Below, one piece after another: positions 1 through 5,643 of a stretch of 14,348 nt of DNA (its first letter is position 1; each line of letters begins with the position of its first letter). The stretch is from Candidatus Caccocola faecipullorum (GTDB lineage Bacteria; Synergistota; Synergistia; Synergistales; Synergistaceae): positions 1 to 14,348 of the forward strand of contig DVKA01000235.1 in the NCBI GenBank assembly GCA_018716365.1. Direction: 5' to 3'. Below the pieces are notes generated by a model. That model was not told the DNA's origin. It did no database searches and worked only from the letters and a program-made list of their open reading frames with translations. A program made the translations under genes and the position numbers.

Positions 1-10
1 GAAGATTACG

Positions 11-40
11 GGAATGACATAATTTGTTTTGTTGTTTGGT
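11..40 (+). repeat. 30-bp direct repeat, copy A
   Basis: This stretch is identical to 302-331. The similarity extends a little upstream in both copies (a gaagatt stretch followed by gggaatgaca). The two copies are 291 bp apart and flank the REP-like pair at 77-172. No gene is visible here. The copy may be a fragment of a larger intergenic repeat that starts left of the window. Confidence 0.8.
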
Positions 41-76
41 TATAGTTTCTTAACTTCATTCAAGAAACAGCCACCT

Positions 77-172
77 CGTCACCCCGCGCTCCGACGCGGG
101 GTCCAGCGGCTTTAATTTCCAAACGTTACGGTGCTTGAAGACGCTGGATTCCGCGTCAAGCGCGGAATGACG
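77..172. repeat. Inverted pair of REP-like palindromes
   Basis: 77-108 and 142-172 are near-perfect reverse complements of one another (about 31 bp each). Each is internally palindromic: ccccgcg/cgcgggg in the first and attccgcg/cgcggaat in the second. The arms differ by CC/GG versus TT/AA, so base pairing inside each hairpin is kept although the sequence differs. Such paired palindromes are typical of bacterial REP/BIME-type intergenic repeats. The family is not identified here, and no RAYT transposase lies in the window. Confidence 0.75.
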
Positions 173-301
173 ATTAACAGGCGTTTTTTAGTTGAATGAG
201 TAAAAGGCAGAAACGAAGCGCATAGAACACTTTGCTGCCTCTGACGTTTACCACGGAGATTCCCGCGAGCCTGCCCCGCACCATCGGGCGCAGAAGATTT
301 G

Positions 302-331
302 GGAATGACATAATTTGTTTTGTTGTTTGGT
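302..331 (+). repeat. 30-bp direct repeat, copy B
   Basis: Identical to 11-40. The segment before it (258-309) starts with gattccc and ends with gggaatgac, so it may be the right end of a degenerate palindromic repeat. It lies in non-coding sequence upstream of the AEC carrier. Confidence 0.8.
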
Positions 332-433
332 GGTTAAGTGACTATAAATTGGTTTTTCGTGCGCGCGGGGCTGAGGGGCGACGTTTTGGCTGTTTCTGTT
401 CCGCAGCGGGCGTTTTGCCGCCGCGCGTGGCCT

Positions 434-480
434 CCGCGCCGCGCCGCCGGAGAGGCGCGTGCGCGGCGCGGCTCTGTTTT
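434..480 (+). terminator. GC-rich hairpin followed by T's, upstream of AEC gene
   Basis: An 11-bp perfect inverted repeat (434-444 with 461-471) is followed by ctctgtttt. It may end transcription entering from the left. An alternative pairing, gagaggcg at 450-457 with cgcctctc at 484-491, is also possible. The rest of 332-500 is GC-rich with no convincing gene. Confidence 0.4.
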
Positions 481-508
481 CTCCGCCTCTCGCCGCCGGG
501 GGCTTTCA

Positions 509-519
509 TGGTATATAAT
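509..519 (+). promoter_or_regulatory. Candidate extended -10 promoter for AEC gene
   Basis: TG at 509-510, one base, then TATATA at 512-517, overlapping a TATAAT at 514-519. This is an extended -10 arrangement without a recognisable -35. It lies about 60 bp before the chosen start codon of the AEC gene. Confidence 0.4.
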
Positions 520-576
520 TTTCCCGTTGCGCGGGTTTTCCGCGCCTGTCAGTCAAATACAGAAGGGGATGGCGTG

Positions 577-1497
577 ATGGGTACGCCGCTGGAACGGGCC
601 GCCGCGTCCGTCTTTATGATTGTTCTCGGTTACGCGCTGAAACGCGCGGGTTTTTTTTCAAAGGGCGACGCGGACGCTGTTGCGAAGCTTTGTCTGAATA
701 TCACTCTGCCCGCAGCTATTATCACGGGGTTCGGCAGTTATAAGCAGGATTTTTCCCTTTTCGCGGTTATCGCGCTGGGCGCGGTCTGCAACGCCGTGGT
801 TATCGGCGTTTCGTGGTTTCTTTCGGTGCGTTCGTCGCGGCGCGATAAGATTTTCCATATGTTCGCGCTGCCGGGTTATCAGATCGGGACTTTCACTCTG
901 CCGTATATCGGCGGCGCGCTCGGGCCTTACGGCATTCTGGTTACCTGTATGTTCGATATGGGGAACGCGCTTTTCGCCTGCGGCGGGACTTACGCGCTGG
1001 TTTCGGCCATGCCGTCGCTGGGCGGCGGCGCGCGCCCGACTATGAGGGAGTTCGTGAAGCGCGTTTTTTCGACTGTGCCTTTCGTGGTTTATGTGGTGGC
1101 GCTGCTCTGGGTTTCTTTCATCGGGGGCGTGCCGCGCTGCATGGTGGCTCTGGCGGAGCCTGTCGGCGCGGCTAACACTTTCGCCGCGATGTTTATGATC
1201 GGGCTGATGATTGAGATTAAGACGAAGGGCGCGGAGCTGTGGACTGTTTTTTCGACGCTTGCGGTGCGCTACGCCGCGTCGGCGGCGCTCGCGCTGCTTT
1301 TTTATTTCTATACGCCTTTCCCGCTGGTTACGCGGCAGATTCTGGCGCTGGTAGTTTTTTCGCCCGTGTCGGCGCTCTGCCCCATTTTCACTGAGAAGTG
1401 CGGCGGCGATACGGGTATGGCCGGCTTCGCCGGTTCTATCTCGATTGTGATAAGCGTGGTCGCAATGACCGCCGTGATGGCGGCTATGGGGATTTAG
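577..1497 (+). CDS. AEC-family (auxin efflux carrier-like) transporter
   Basis: A 306-residue integral membrane protein of the AEC (PF03547) family, whose members move small carboxylates or amino-acid-like solutes across the inner membrane; the substrate here is unknown. The N-terminal part contains LCLNITLPAAII (residues 38-49), with the Asn-x-x-Leu-Pro-Ala pattern of the first half of AEC proteins. About nine to ten hydrophobic segments alternate with short loops, and the length matches the family (about 300-320). The frame is open from 232, but the ATG at 577 is preferred: aagggg at 563-568 is a good ribosome binding site, homology-like sequence starts here, and the upstream translation is basic and compositionally unlike a protein. 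A GTG at 574 is the only close alternative. A terminator follows at 1525-1551, so the gene appears monocistronic. Confidence 0.85.
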   Translation: MGTPLERAAASVFMIVLGYALKRAGFFSKGDADAVAKLCLNITLPAAIITGFGSYKQDFSLFAVIALGAVCNAVVIGVSWFLSVRSSRRDKIFHMFALPGYQIGTFTLPYIGGALGPYGILVTCMFDMGNALFACGGTYALVSAMPSLGGGARPTMREFVKRVFSTVPFVVYVVALLWVSFIGGVPRCMVALAEPVGAANTFAAMFMIGLMIEIKTKGAELWTVFSTLAVRYAASAALALLFYFYTPFPLVTRQILALVVFSPVSALCPIFTEKCGGDTGMAGFAGSISIVISVVAMTAVMAAMGI

Positions 1498-1524
1498 CGC
1501 GGAGGGCTGTCAGACGGATAACAG

Positions 1525-1551
1525 CGCGCCCCAAATACGGGGCGCGTTTTT
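1525..1551 (+). terminator. Rho-independent terminator of AEC gene
   Basis: An 8-bp perfect GC stem (1525-1532 with 1539-1546) and a 6-nt loop are followed directly by TTTTT. It starts 28 bp after the AEC stop codon. Confidence 0.85.
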
Positions 1552-1604
1552 CGTATAAAACAGACAAGCCCCCGCTTGCGCGGAGGCCGTGCCGCAGCTT
1601 TGCT

Positions 1605-1634
1605 TTGACGGTAAACACGCGGCAGTGTTATAAT
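1605..1634 (+). promoter_or_regulatory. Sigma70-type promoter inside element copy 1
   Basis: TTGACG at 1605-1610, an 18-bp spacer, then a perfect TATAAT at 1629-1634. It is conserved base for base in copy 2. Transcription would begin near 1641 and run forward, antisense to the small ORF at 1652-1813. Confidence 0.7.
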
Positions 1635-1651
1635 CCTCTCAGGTAGTTAAG

Positions 1652-1813
1652 CTACCTGAGGTGCTTGAATATAAATTCAAGTATCCTCAGTAATAGGCTC
1701 AACAGAGGGACGTAACGGAGTAGGCAGCTCGTGAAGTTACGTCCCTCTCGCCTTTTCAGATGTCGCCATCCGCTCCGGCGTTGCCGAGAGGCTTTACCAT
1801 CGCTTTCAGCCAC
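1652..1813 (-). CDS. Small basic/amphipathic protein, element copy 1 (hypothetical)
   Basis: A 53-codon ORF starting with GTG. The Shine-Dalgarno GGGAGGTG (1819-1826 on the minus strand) is 5 nt from the start, and an in-frame stop lies just upstream. The product has a very basic N-terminal half (ASRQRRSGWRHLKRREGR, residues 8-25) and a leucine-rich, amphipathic C-terminal half (VPLLSLLL, then RILEFIFKHLR). The sister ORF at 3964-4125 has the same length and stop. Between them 23 bases differ: 10 at codon position 1, 3 at position 2 and 10 at position 3. The amino-acid changes are partly conservative (I/L, F/L, H/Y), which favours real coding. The start signal is folded in a hairpin (1822-1835), and a forward promoter faces the gene from its 3' side. 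The function is unknown; the layout resembles type I toxin-antitoxin loci, but the protein is not a recognised toxin. Confidence 0.4.
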   Translation of the reverse strand: MAESDGKASRQRRSGWRHLKRREGRNFTSCLLRYVPLLSLLLRILEFIFKHLR

Positions 1814-1901
1814 GGTTTCACCTCCCTTTTGGGAGAAACTTCATACTTCGAGGCCCCTTACCTCGAGAGTCCGTCACTGAACATTATACAGCCTCTCCGG
1901 C

Positions 1902-1932
1902 GCGGCGGATTTTCGCCGCTCCGCTGTTTTTT
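1902..1932 (+). terminator. Terminator-like hairpin at the end of element copy 1
   Basis: A 6-bp GC stem (1902-1907 with 1914-1919) and loop gatttt. The T6 run (1927-1932) starts 7 nt after the stem, so the signal is imperfect. It sits just past the end of the repeated segment and would end the forward transcript. Confidence 0.45.
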
Positions 1933-2025
1933 GCGTACGCTATAAATTTTCAAAAAAATCATTTTCGCTCATGCTTTTATTCTGTTAAATATGGCTTTTT
2001 GCTGTTTTATATCGTTTTTGTTTGC

Positions 2026-2054
2026 TTGATGGGCTGGGTGCGCGGTGTTATATT
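2026..2054 (+). promoter_or_regulatory. Probable pruA promoter
   Basis: TTGATG at 2026-2031, a 17-bp spacer, then TATATT at 2049-2054, with the start codon 45 bp further on. The preceding 1933-2025 is AT-rich and holds no gene. Confidence 0.55.
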
Positions 2055-2098
2055 TTTATTGCAATTAAGTTGCGATTAAAGTTTTCAGGAGGTTTCGT

Positions 2099-3730
2099 AT
2101 GAACAACGCGCTTTTCAGATTCAGGAGGCCGGAGAACGAACGTTCGATGAGTTACGCGCCGGGATGCCCGGAGCGCGCGCTGCTGCGCGAGGCGATAAAG
2201 CAGATAGAATCGGAGACGGCGGAGATTCCGCTCGTTATCGGCGGCGAGGAGGTCTACACGGGCGACACGGGGCGCGTCGTGATGCCGCACGACCATGCGC
2301 ATACGCTCGCCGTTTATCACAAGGCGGGCGCGAAGGAGATGGAGCGCGCCATCAGGGCGGCGATGGCGGCGCACGAGCGCTGGGCCGCCACGCCGTGGAC
2401 GGAGCGCGCCGCCGTCTCGCTGAAGATCGCGGAGCTTATCGACAAAAAGTACCGCTATCTGCTGAACGCCGCGACGATGCTCGGTCAGAGCAAGACGGCG
2501 TGGCAGGCTGAGATCGAGGCGGCGAGCGAGACTATCGACTATTTCCGTTTCACGGTGCACTGCATGGACGAGCTTTACGGCGATCAGCCCGCGTCGGAGG
2601 AGGGCGTCATCAATTCCGTCGAGTACAGGCCGCTTGAGGGTTTCGTCTACGCCGTGACACCGTTTAATTTCACGGCTATCGCGGCGAATCTGCCTATGGC
2701 TCCCGCCATCATGGGCAATACGGTGGTGTGGAAGCCGGCGACTGCGTCGCTGCTGTCGAGCTGGTATCTGATGAAGATTTTCATGGAGGCGGGCGTCCCT
2801 GCGGGGGTGCTGAATTTCATGCCGGGGCCGGGCGCGGTTGGCAGCCGCGTCGTGCTGAACCACAGGGATCTCGCGGGAATCCATTTCACTGGCTCTACGC
2901 AGGTTTTCAACAGCCTGTGGCGCGGCGTCGCGGAGAATCTCAATAAGTATGTCTCGTATCCGCGCCTCGTCGGCGAGACGGGGGGAAAGGATTTCCTCTT
3001 GATGCATAATTCGGCCGACGCGAAGGCCGTCGCCGCGGCGCTGATGCGCGGCGCGTTCGAGTATCAGGGGCAGAAGTGTTCCGCGACTTCGCGCGCCTAT
3101 ATCCCCGCGAGCCGCTGGGACGAGCTGAACGCGGAGCTCGGCGCGATGCTGGCGGAGACGCGCACGGGCGACCCGCGCGATTTCCGTAATTTCGTCTGCG
3201 CGGTCATAGACGAGGCCTCTTTCGACAACTGCATGGATTATATAAATTACGCGAAGAATTCGTCCGACGCGGAAATTATTTACGGCGGCACTGGAGACAA
3301 GAGCGCGGGCTATTTCGTGCAGCCGACGGTGATTCGGACCTCCGACCCGCATTTCCGTTCTATGGAGGAGGAGATTTTCGGCCCGATTCTGACGGTCTAC
3401 GTCTACGACGACGCGCGCTGGACGGAGACGCTGCGCCTCTGCGACGAAACTTCGCCGTACGGGCTGACGGGTTCCGTTTTCGCGTCGGACCGCGCCGCGA
3501 TCGACGAGGCGAAGAGCGCGCTGCGTTACGCGGCGGGGAATTTCTATATCAACGACAAGACGACGGCGGCGAGCGTCGGCCTTCAGCCTTTCGGCGGTTC
3601 GCGCGCGTCGGGCACGAACGACAAGGCGGGGACGCGGCTGAATCTGAGCCGCTGGGTGTCGCCGCGGACGATTAAGGAGAATCTGCTGCCGCCGCGCGAT
3701 TTCAAATATCCCTATATGATGGAGGATTAG
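2099..3730 (+). CDS. pruA: L-glutamate gamma-semialdehyde (1-pyrroline-5-carboxylate) dehydrogenase
   Basis: A 543-residue cytosolic NAD-dependent aldehyde dehydrogenase of the ALDH4/P5CDH type. It oxidises glutamate-5-semialdehyde (from proline, ornithine or arginine) to glutamate. Visible catalytic features are Asn190 in PFNFTA, the nucleotide-binding FTGSTQVF, Glu293 in ETGGK, nucleophile Cys327 in GQKCSATSRAY, and EEEIFGPILTVYVYDD. Length and motifs match single-domain P5CDH (about 540), not the giant bifunctional PutA. The AGGAGG at 2087-2092, 6 nt before the ATG, fixes the start. A promoter precedes it and a terminator follows, so it is a single-gene unit. No proline dehydrogenase lies nearby, so the semialdehyde source must be encoded elsewhere. 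The gene is flanked by the two copies of the 342-bp element. Confidence 0.92.
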   Translation: MNNALFRFRRPENERSMSYAPGCPERALLREAIKQIESETAEIPLVIGGEEVYTGDTGRVVMPHDHAHTLAVYHKAGAKEMERAIRAAMAAHERWAATPWTERAAVSLKIAELIDKKYRYLLNAATMLGQSKTAWQAEIEAASETIDYFRFTVHCMDELYGDQPASEEGVINSVEYRPLEGFVYAVTPFNFTAIAANLPMAPAIMGNTVVWKPATASLLSSWYLMKIFMEAGVPAGVLNFMPGPGAVGSRVVLNHRDLAGIHFTGSTQVFNSLWRGVAENLNKYVSYPRLVGETGGKDFLLMHNSADAKAVAAALMRGAFEYQGQKCSATSRAYIPASRWDELNAELGAMLAETRTGDPRDFRNFVCAVIDEASFDNCMDYINYAKNSSDAEIIYGGTGDKSAGYFVQPTVIRTSDPHFRSMEEEIFGPILTVYVYDDARWTETLRLCDETSPYGLTGSVFASDRAAIDEAKSALRYAAGNFYINDKTTAASVGLQPFGGSRASGTNDKAGTRLNLSRWVSPRTIKENLLPPRDFKYPYMMED

Positions 3731-3798
3731 CGTAAAATTCTTCCTTTTCCAGTTGACGCTGCGGATTTTTCCATAACCCGCTTCAACTCTCCCAACCT

Positions 3799-3827
3799 GC
3801 GCGCCGCGAGTAAGCGCCGCGGCGCGC
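3799..3827. other. Strong GC hairpin downstream of pruA
   Basis: A 10-bp perfect inverted repeat (3799-3808 with 3818-3827) with a 9-nt loop is followed by a run of A's. On the minus strand the T-run would precede the hairpin, so it is not a classical terminator by itself. It adjoins the bidirectional terminator at 3830-3861. 3731-3798 holds nothing recognisable. Confidence 0.5.
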
Positions 3828-3829
3828 GC

Positions 3830-3861
3830 AAAAAAACCGGCGTTTTCCGCACCGGTTTTTT
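3830..3861. terminator. Bidirectional terminator after pruA
   Basis: AAAAAACCGG (3831-3840) pairs perfectly with CCGGTTTTTT (3852-3861) around an 11-nt loop. It can stop pruA transcripts in the plus direction and transcripts from element copy 2 in the minus direction. Its left arm and loop are nearly identical to those of the terminator at 4227-4256. Confidence 0.85.
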
Positions 3862-3916
3862 GTGATGTCCGTATAACAAGCCTCCGCTTTCGCGGAGGCC
3901 GTGCCGCAGCTTTGCT

Positions 3917-3946
3917 TTGACGGTAAACACGCGGCAGTGTTATAAT
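3917..3946 (+). promoter_or_regulatory. Sigma70-type promoter inside element copy 2
   Basis: TTGACG at 3917-3922, an 18-bp spacer, TATAAT at 3941-3946. The whole promoter is identical to that in copy 1. Confidence 0.7.
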
Positions 3947-3963
3947 CCTCTCAGGTAGTTAAG

Positions 3964-4125
3964 CTACCGGAGATACTTGAGCGCTAACTCAAGCAATCTC
4001 AGCAGTAGGCTCAACAGAGGGACGTAACGGAGTACCTGGTCGGCGAAGTTACGTCCCTCTCGCCTTTTCAGATGTCGCCATCCGCTTCGGCGTTGCCGAG
4101 AGGCTTTACCATCGCTTTCAGCCAC
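3964..4125 (-). CDS. Small basic/amphipathic protein, element copy 2 (hypothetical)
   Basis: A 53-codon GTG-start ORF homologous to 1652-1813, with Shine-Dalgarno GGGAGGTG (4131-4138, minus strand) 5 nt from the start. Residues 1-27 are identical to copy 1. The C-terminal half differs at nine residues (T28A, S29D, C30Q, L31V, I44L, F47L, I48A, F49L, H51Y) and ends RLLELALKYLR. Five further codons differ silently (13, 41, 43, 46, 53). Charge pattern and length are preserved. A conserved TATAAT-like -10 (4195-4200) precedes it without a recognisable -35. The terminator at 3831-3861 could end its message. Not recognised as a known family. Confidence 0.4.
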   Translation of the reverse strand: MAESDGKASRQRRSGWRHLKRREGRNFADQVLRYVPLLSLLLRLLELALKYLR

Positions 4126-4226
4126 GGTTTCACCTCCCTTTTGGGAGAAACTTCATACTTCGAGGCCCCTTACCTCGGGAGTCCGTCACGGAACATTATA
4201 CAGCCTCTCCGGCGCGGGCGGCGCGC

Positions 4227-4256
4227 GCAAAAAAACCGGCGTTTTCCGCGCCGGTT
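4227..4256. terminator. Bidirectional terminator between element copy 2 and M23 gene
   Basis: A 10-bp stem (4230-4239 with 4247-4256) with a 7-nt loop has A's on the left and T's on the right. It ends the minus-strand hydrolase/M23 operon, 28 bp past its stop codon, and can also end the forward transcript of the element. Confidence 0.85.
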
Positions 4257-4283
4257 TTGCTTTTCGTATTTTTTCGCGCCGCG

Positions 4284-4880
4284 TCAGCGTCTCGGCAGGC
4301 GGCCTTCCTTCGGGAGGTATTTCATCGGGTCGAGCGGCGTTCCTTTTGCGTTGCGCAGCTCGAAGTGCAGGTGGTTGCCGGTGGCGCGGCCCGTGCGGCC
4401 TACGGCGGCTATTTTGTCGCCCTGTTTGACGCGCTGGCCTACTTTGACGTAGTTCGCCGAGTTGTGCGAGTAGAGCGACCAGAGGCGGCCTCCGTGGTTT
4501 ATTACGATGACGCGCCCGTAGCCGCGGAAGCCGGGGCCGTTGTTGGAGACGACTTCGACGATGCCGTCGAGGACGGCGTATATGGGCGTGCCGCGCGGCG
4601 CGCTCATGTCGACGCCGTCGTGGCGGCGGCCCGTACGTTTGACGCCGCGCCCGAGGTAGCCGTCGCGCAGGGGCCATATTATTTCCTGCACGATGTCGGG
4701 TGCGCCGCCGGAGAGCATGACTTCTTTGTCCCACGCGGCCCCGTCCGGCACGGCCAGCTTGCGTATCGCCGTTTCAAGCGGGTCTTCCTGGAATTCCTGA
4801 TAGTCTATATCGGCGGCGCAGGCCGCCGTTGCGAGGGCCGCGGCTATGAGCGCCGCGGCGGCGAATATTTTCAGCTTCAT
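4284..4880 (-). CDS. Secreted M23-family (LytM-type) peptidase
   Basis: A 198-residue zinc metallopeptidase homologue, expected in the periplasm and acting on peptidoglycan cross-bridges. Residues 1-23 form a signal peptide (MKLKIF, then an Ala/Leu core). Cys21 in ATAAC could be a weak lipobox, so a lipoprotein is possible. The catalytic domain covers about residues 75-185. It contains H87 and D91 of the H-x3-D motif (HDGVD), H139 in LYSHN, and the H-x-H motif at H170/H172 (HLHFE), so all expected zinc and catalytic ligands are present and it should be active. The ATG overlaps the stop of the upstream hydrolase by 4 bp (ATGA), indicating translational coupling. It is short for the family: there is no LysM or coiled-coil region. 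A terminator follows at 4227-4256. Confidence 0.9.
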   Translation of the reverse strand: MKLKIFAAAALIAAALATAACAADIDYQEFQEDPLETAIRKLAVPDGAAWDKEVMLSGGAPDIVQEIIWPLRDGYLGRGVKRTGRRHDGVDMSAPRGTPIYAVLDGIVEVVSNNGPGFRGYGRVIVINHGGRLWSLYSHNSANYVKVGQRVKQGDKIAAVGRTGRATGNHLHFELRNAKGTPLDPMKYLPKEGRLPRR

Positions 4881-5641
4881 TTTCCGTCCATCAGCGAGAG
4901 CATTTCGTCCATTATCAGCGGGTCGTATTTCCCGCCGCGCGTTTTGAGCGAATGGTCGGCGCCCTCTATCGCATAGAATTTTTTGCGCTCTTCGGGGATT
5001 TTTATCGAGCCGAGAAGCGAGCGGCAGGCTTCTTCGGTGAATACGGCGTCTTCTGTGCCGCGGAATGCAAAGGCTTCTACGGCGCGCACCCTGTCTACCA
5101 TGTCGGGCGCTACTGTGGAGCGGAGCGTGGAGAGCACCGGCATGGGCATCATGACGCTTTCCGCTTCCGGCGTCGCGGTAAGCCCCGTGCCGGAGAGGAC
5201 GAGGCGGTCCGCGCGTACTTCAGGGCGGCAGGCGAGCAGCAGGGCGATGATGCCCCCGAGCGAGAAGCCCCATATCCAGAGTTTCGCGGGTTTCCGTTCA
5301 AGGACGAGGCGCAGCGCCGCGAGGCAGTCGTCGTGTTCTTCGCCGAATGTTTTTCCGCCGAAGGATTCTTCTATCCACGCGAGGGGCTCGTCGCATTCTT
5401 CGCGGCTTACGGAGACGCGGCTGGTCTCGCAGAGCCACGGCGTTACGCCGCGCGCGGCGAGGATTTCCGCGAGGTGGCGGAATTTGTTGCGGTGTCCGAG
5501 GTTCGCGCTGCTGTGTACGCCGTGGAGCAGCAGCACGTGCGTGCCGTCCGGCCTGTCGGGGAAGAGGCGGCTTACGCGCACGCCGGTGTCGCCGAAGGCG
5601 GAGGGGAGCACCGTTATTTCGTCTTTGAATCCGCAGTCCAT
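4877..5641 (-). CDS. Alpha/beta-hydrolase fold protein
   Basis: A 254-residue, probably cytosolic serine hydrolase. The N-terminal LLLHGVHSS (38-45 region) is the oxyanion-hole His-Gly strand of the fold. The nucleophile is Ser127 in GFSLGG (125-130), the acid is probably Asp198 (GTED), and the base is His230 in GADHS. No lipase lid or signal peptide is seen; the substrate is unknown. It overlaps the M23 gene by 4 bp. The ATG at 5641 lies only 10 bp after the ptb terminator stem, and no Shine-Dalgarno is visible, since the T-run of the terminator occupies that place. No better internal start was found. Expression may therefore depend on terminator read-through or on a promoter inside the end of ptb. 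Confidence 0.85.
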   Translation of the reverse strand: MDCGFKDEITVLPSAFGDTGVRVSRLFPDRPDGTHVLLLHGVHSSANLGHRNKFRHLAEILAARGVTPWLCETSRVSVSREECDEPLAWIEESFGGKTFGEEHDDCLAALRLVLERKPAKLWIWGFSLGGIIALLLACRPEVRADRLVLSGTGLTATPEAESVMMPMPVLSTLRSTVAPDMVDRVRAVEAFAFRGTEDAVFTEEACRSLLGSIKIPEERKKFYAIEGADHSLKTRGGKYDPLIMDEMLSLMDGK

Positions 5642-5643
5642 AA

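Larger units (their letters stand above)
1564..1905. repeat. 342-bp duplicated intergenic element, copy 1
   Basis: It aligns without gaps to 3876-4217 at a constant offset of 2312 bp. By hand count about 27 of 342 positions differ (about 92% identity), and 22 of these differences fall within 81 bp (1652-1732). The element holds a forward promoter (1605-1634), hairpins at 1641-1657, 1656-1690, 1704-1748, 1822-1835 and 1849-1865, and a reverse-strand ORF (1652-1813). It has no terminal inverted repeats, no clear target-site duplication and no transposase. Together with copy 2 it flanks pruA in direct orientation. Confidence 0.9.
1641..1932 (+). ncRNA. Candidate structured RNA, copy 1
   Basis: The transcript predicted from the promoter at 1605-1634 would be roughly 290 nt and end at the hairpin plus T-run at 1902-1932. 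Hairpins in order: 6-bp stem 1641-1657; two-tier stem 1656-1661/1685-1690 enclosing 1664-1670/1675-1681; 13-bp perfect stem 1704-1716/1736-1748 with a 19-nt loop; 1822-1826/1831-1835; 1849-1853/1861-1865. Compared with copy 2, the second hairpin shows paired changes that keep pairing (A-T to G-C in the inner stem, GAGG/CCTC to GAGA/TCTC in the outer). This supports a folded RNA. It could also act as an antisense RNA to the reverse ORF. No match to a known RNA family was recognised. Confidence 0.45.
3876..4217. repeat. 342-bp duplicated intergenic element, copy 2
   Basis: The direct-orientation partner of 1564-1905, gap-free at offset 2312. It starts with the stem cctccgc/gcggagg (3881-3897). 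It carries the same promoter, hairpin series and reverse ORF. It is bracketed on both sides by nearly identical terminators (3830-3861 and 4227-4256). Confidence 0.9.
3953..4256 (+). ncRNA. Candidate structured RNA, copy 2
   Basis: The predicted forward transcript is about 300 nt, from just after the promoter at 3917-3946 to the terminator at 4230-4256. The second hairpin is GAGAT 3970-3974 with ATCTC 3996-4000, enclosing CTTGAG 3976-3981 with CTCAAG 3988-3993. Both tiers differ from copy 1 yet still pair. The 13-bp stem (4016-4028/4048-4060) is unchanged, while its 19-nt loop has diverged strongly in the middle. Stable stems with a variable loop fit a structured or antisense RNA with copy-specific contacts. 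The function is unknown. Confidence 0.45.

Noticed and set aside
232..576. N-terminal 115-codon extension of the AEC reading frame
   Set aside because: It is Arg/Ala/Pro-rich from GC-rich non-coding DNA, contains the 30-bp repeat and the probable promoter, and has no ribosome site. The ATG at 577 has one and gives normal family length.
1564..1905. Reading the element as a known riboswitch, T-box, retron or integron attC site
   Set aside because: No diagnostic conserved core of these classes was recognised, there is no reverse transcriptase or integrase nearby, and the stems do not carry attC core sites.
1760..1945. Plus-strand ORF in element copy 1, and its counterpart at 4072-4452 in copy 2
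   Set aside because: No Shine-Dalgarno. The two frames end at different unrelated places beyond the repeat (61 versus 126 codons). The shared part is explained by the repeat itself.
2048..3352. 434-codon minus-strand ORF across pruA
   Set aside because: Arg/His-rich shadow of a clear aldehyde dehydrogenase gene, with no ribosome site or family features.
2099..3730. Bifunctional PutA
   Set aside because: The protein has 543 residues and only the aldehyde dehydrogenase domain; no proline dehydrogenase barrel.
1564..4217. The twin elements as insertion sequences or MITEs
   Set aside because: No terminal inverted repeats, no transposase and no convincing target-site duplication at either copy. 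They are reported as repeats of unknown mobility.
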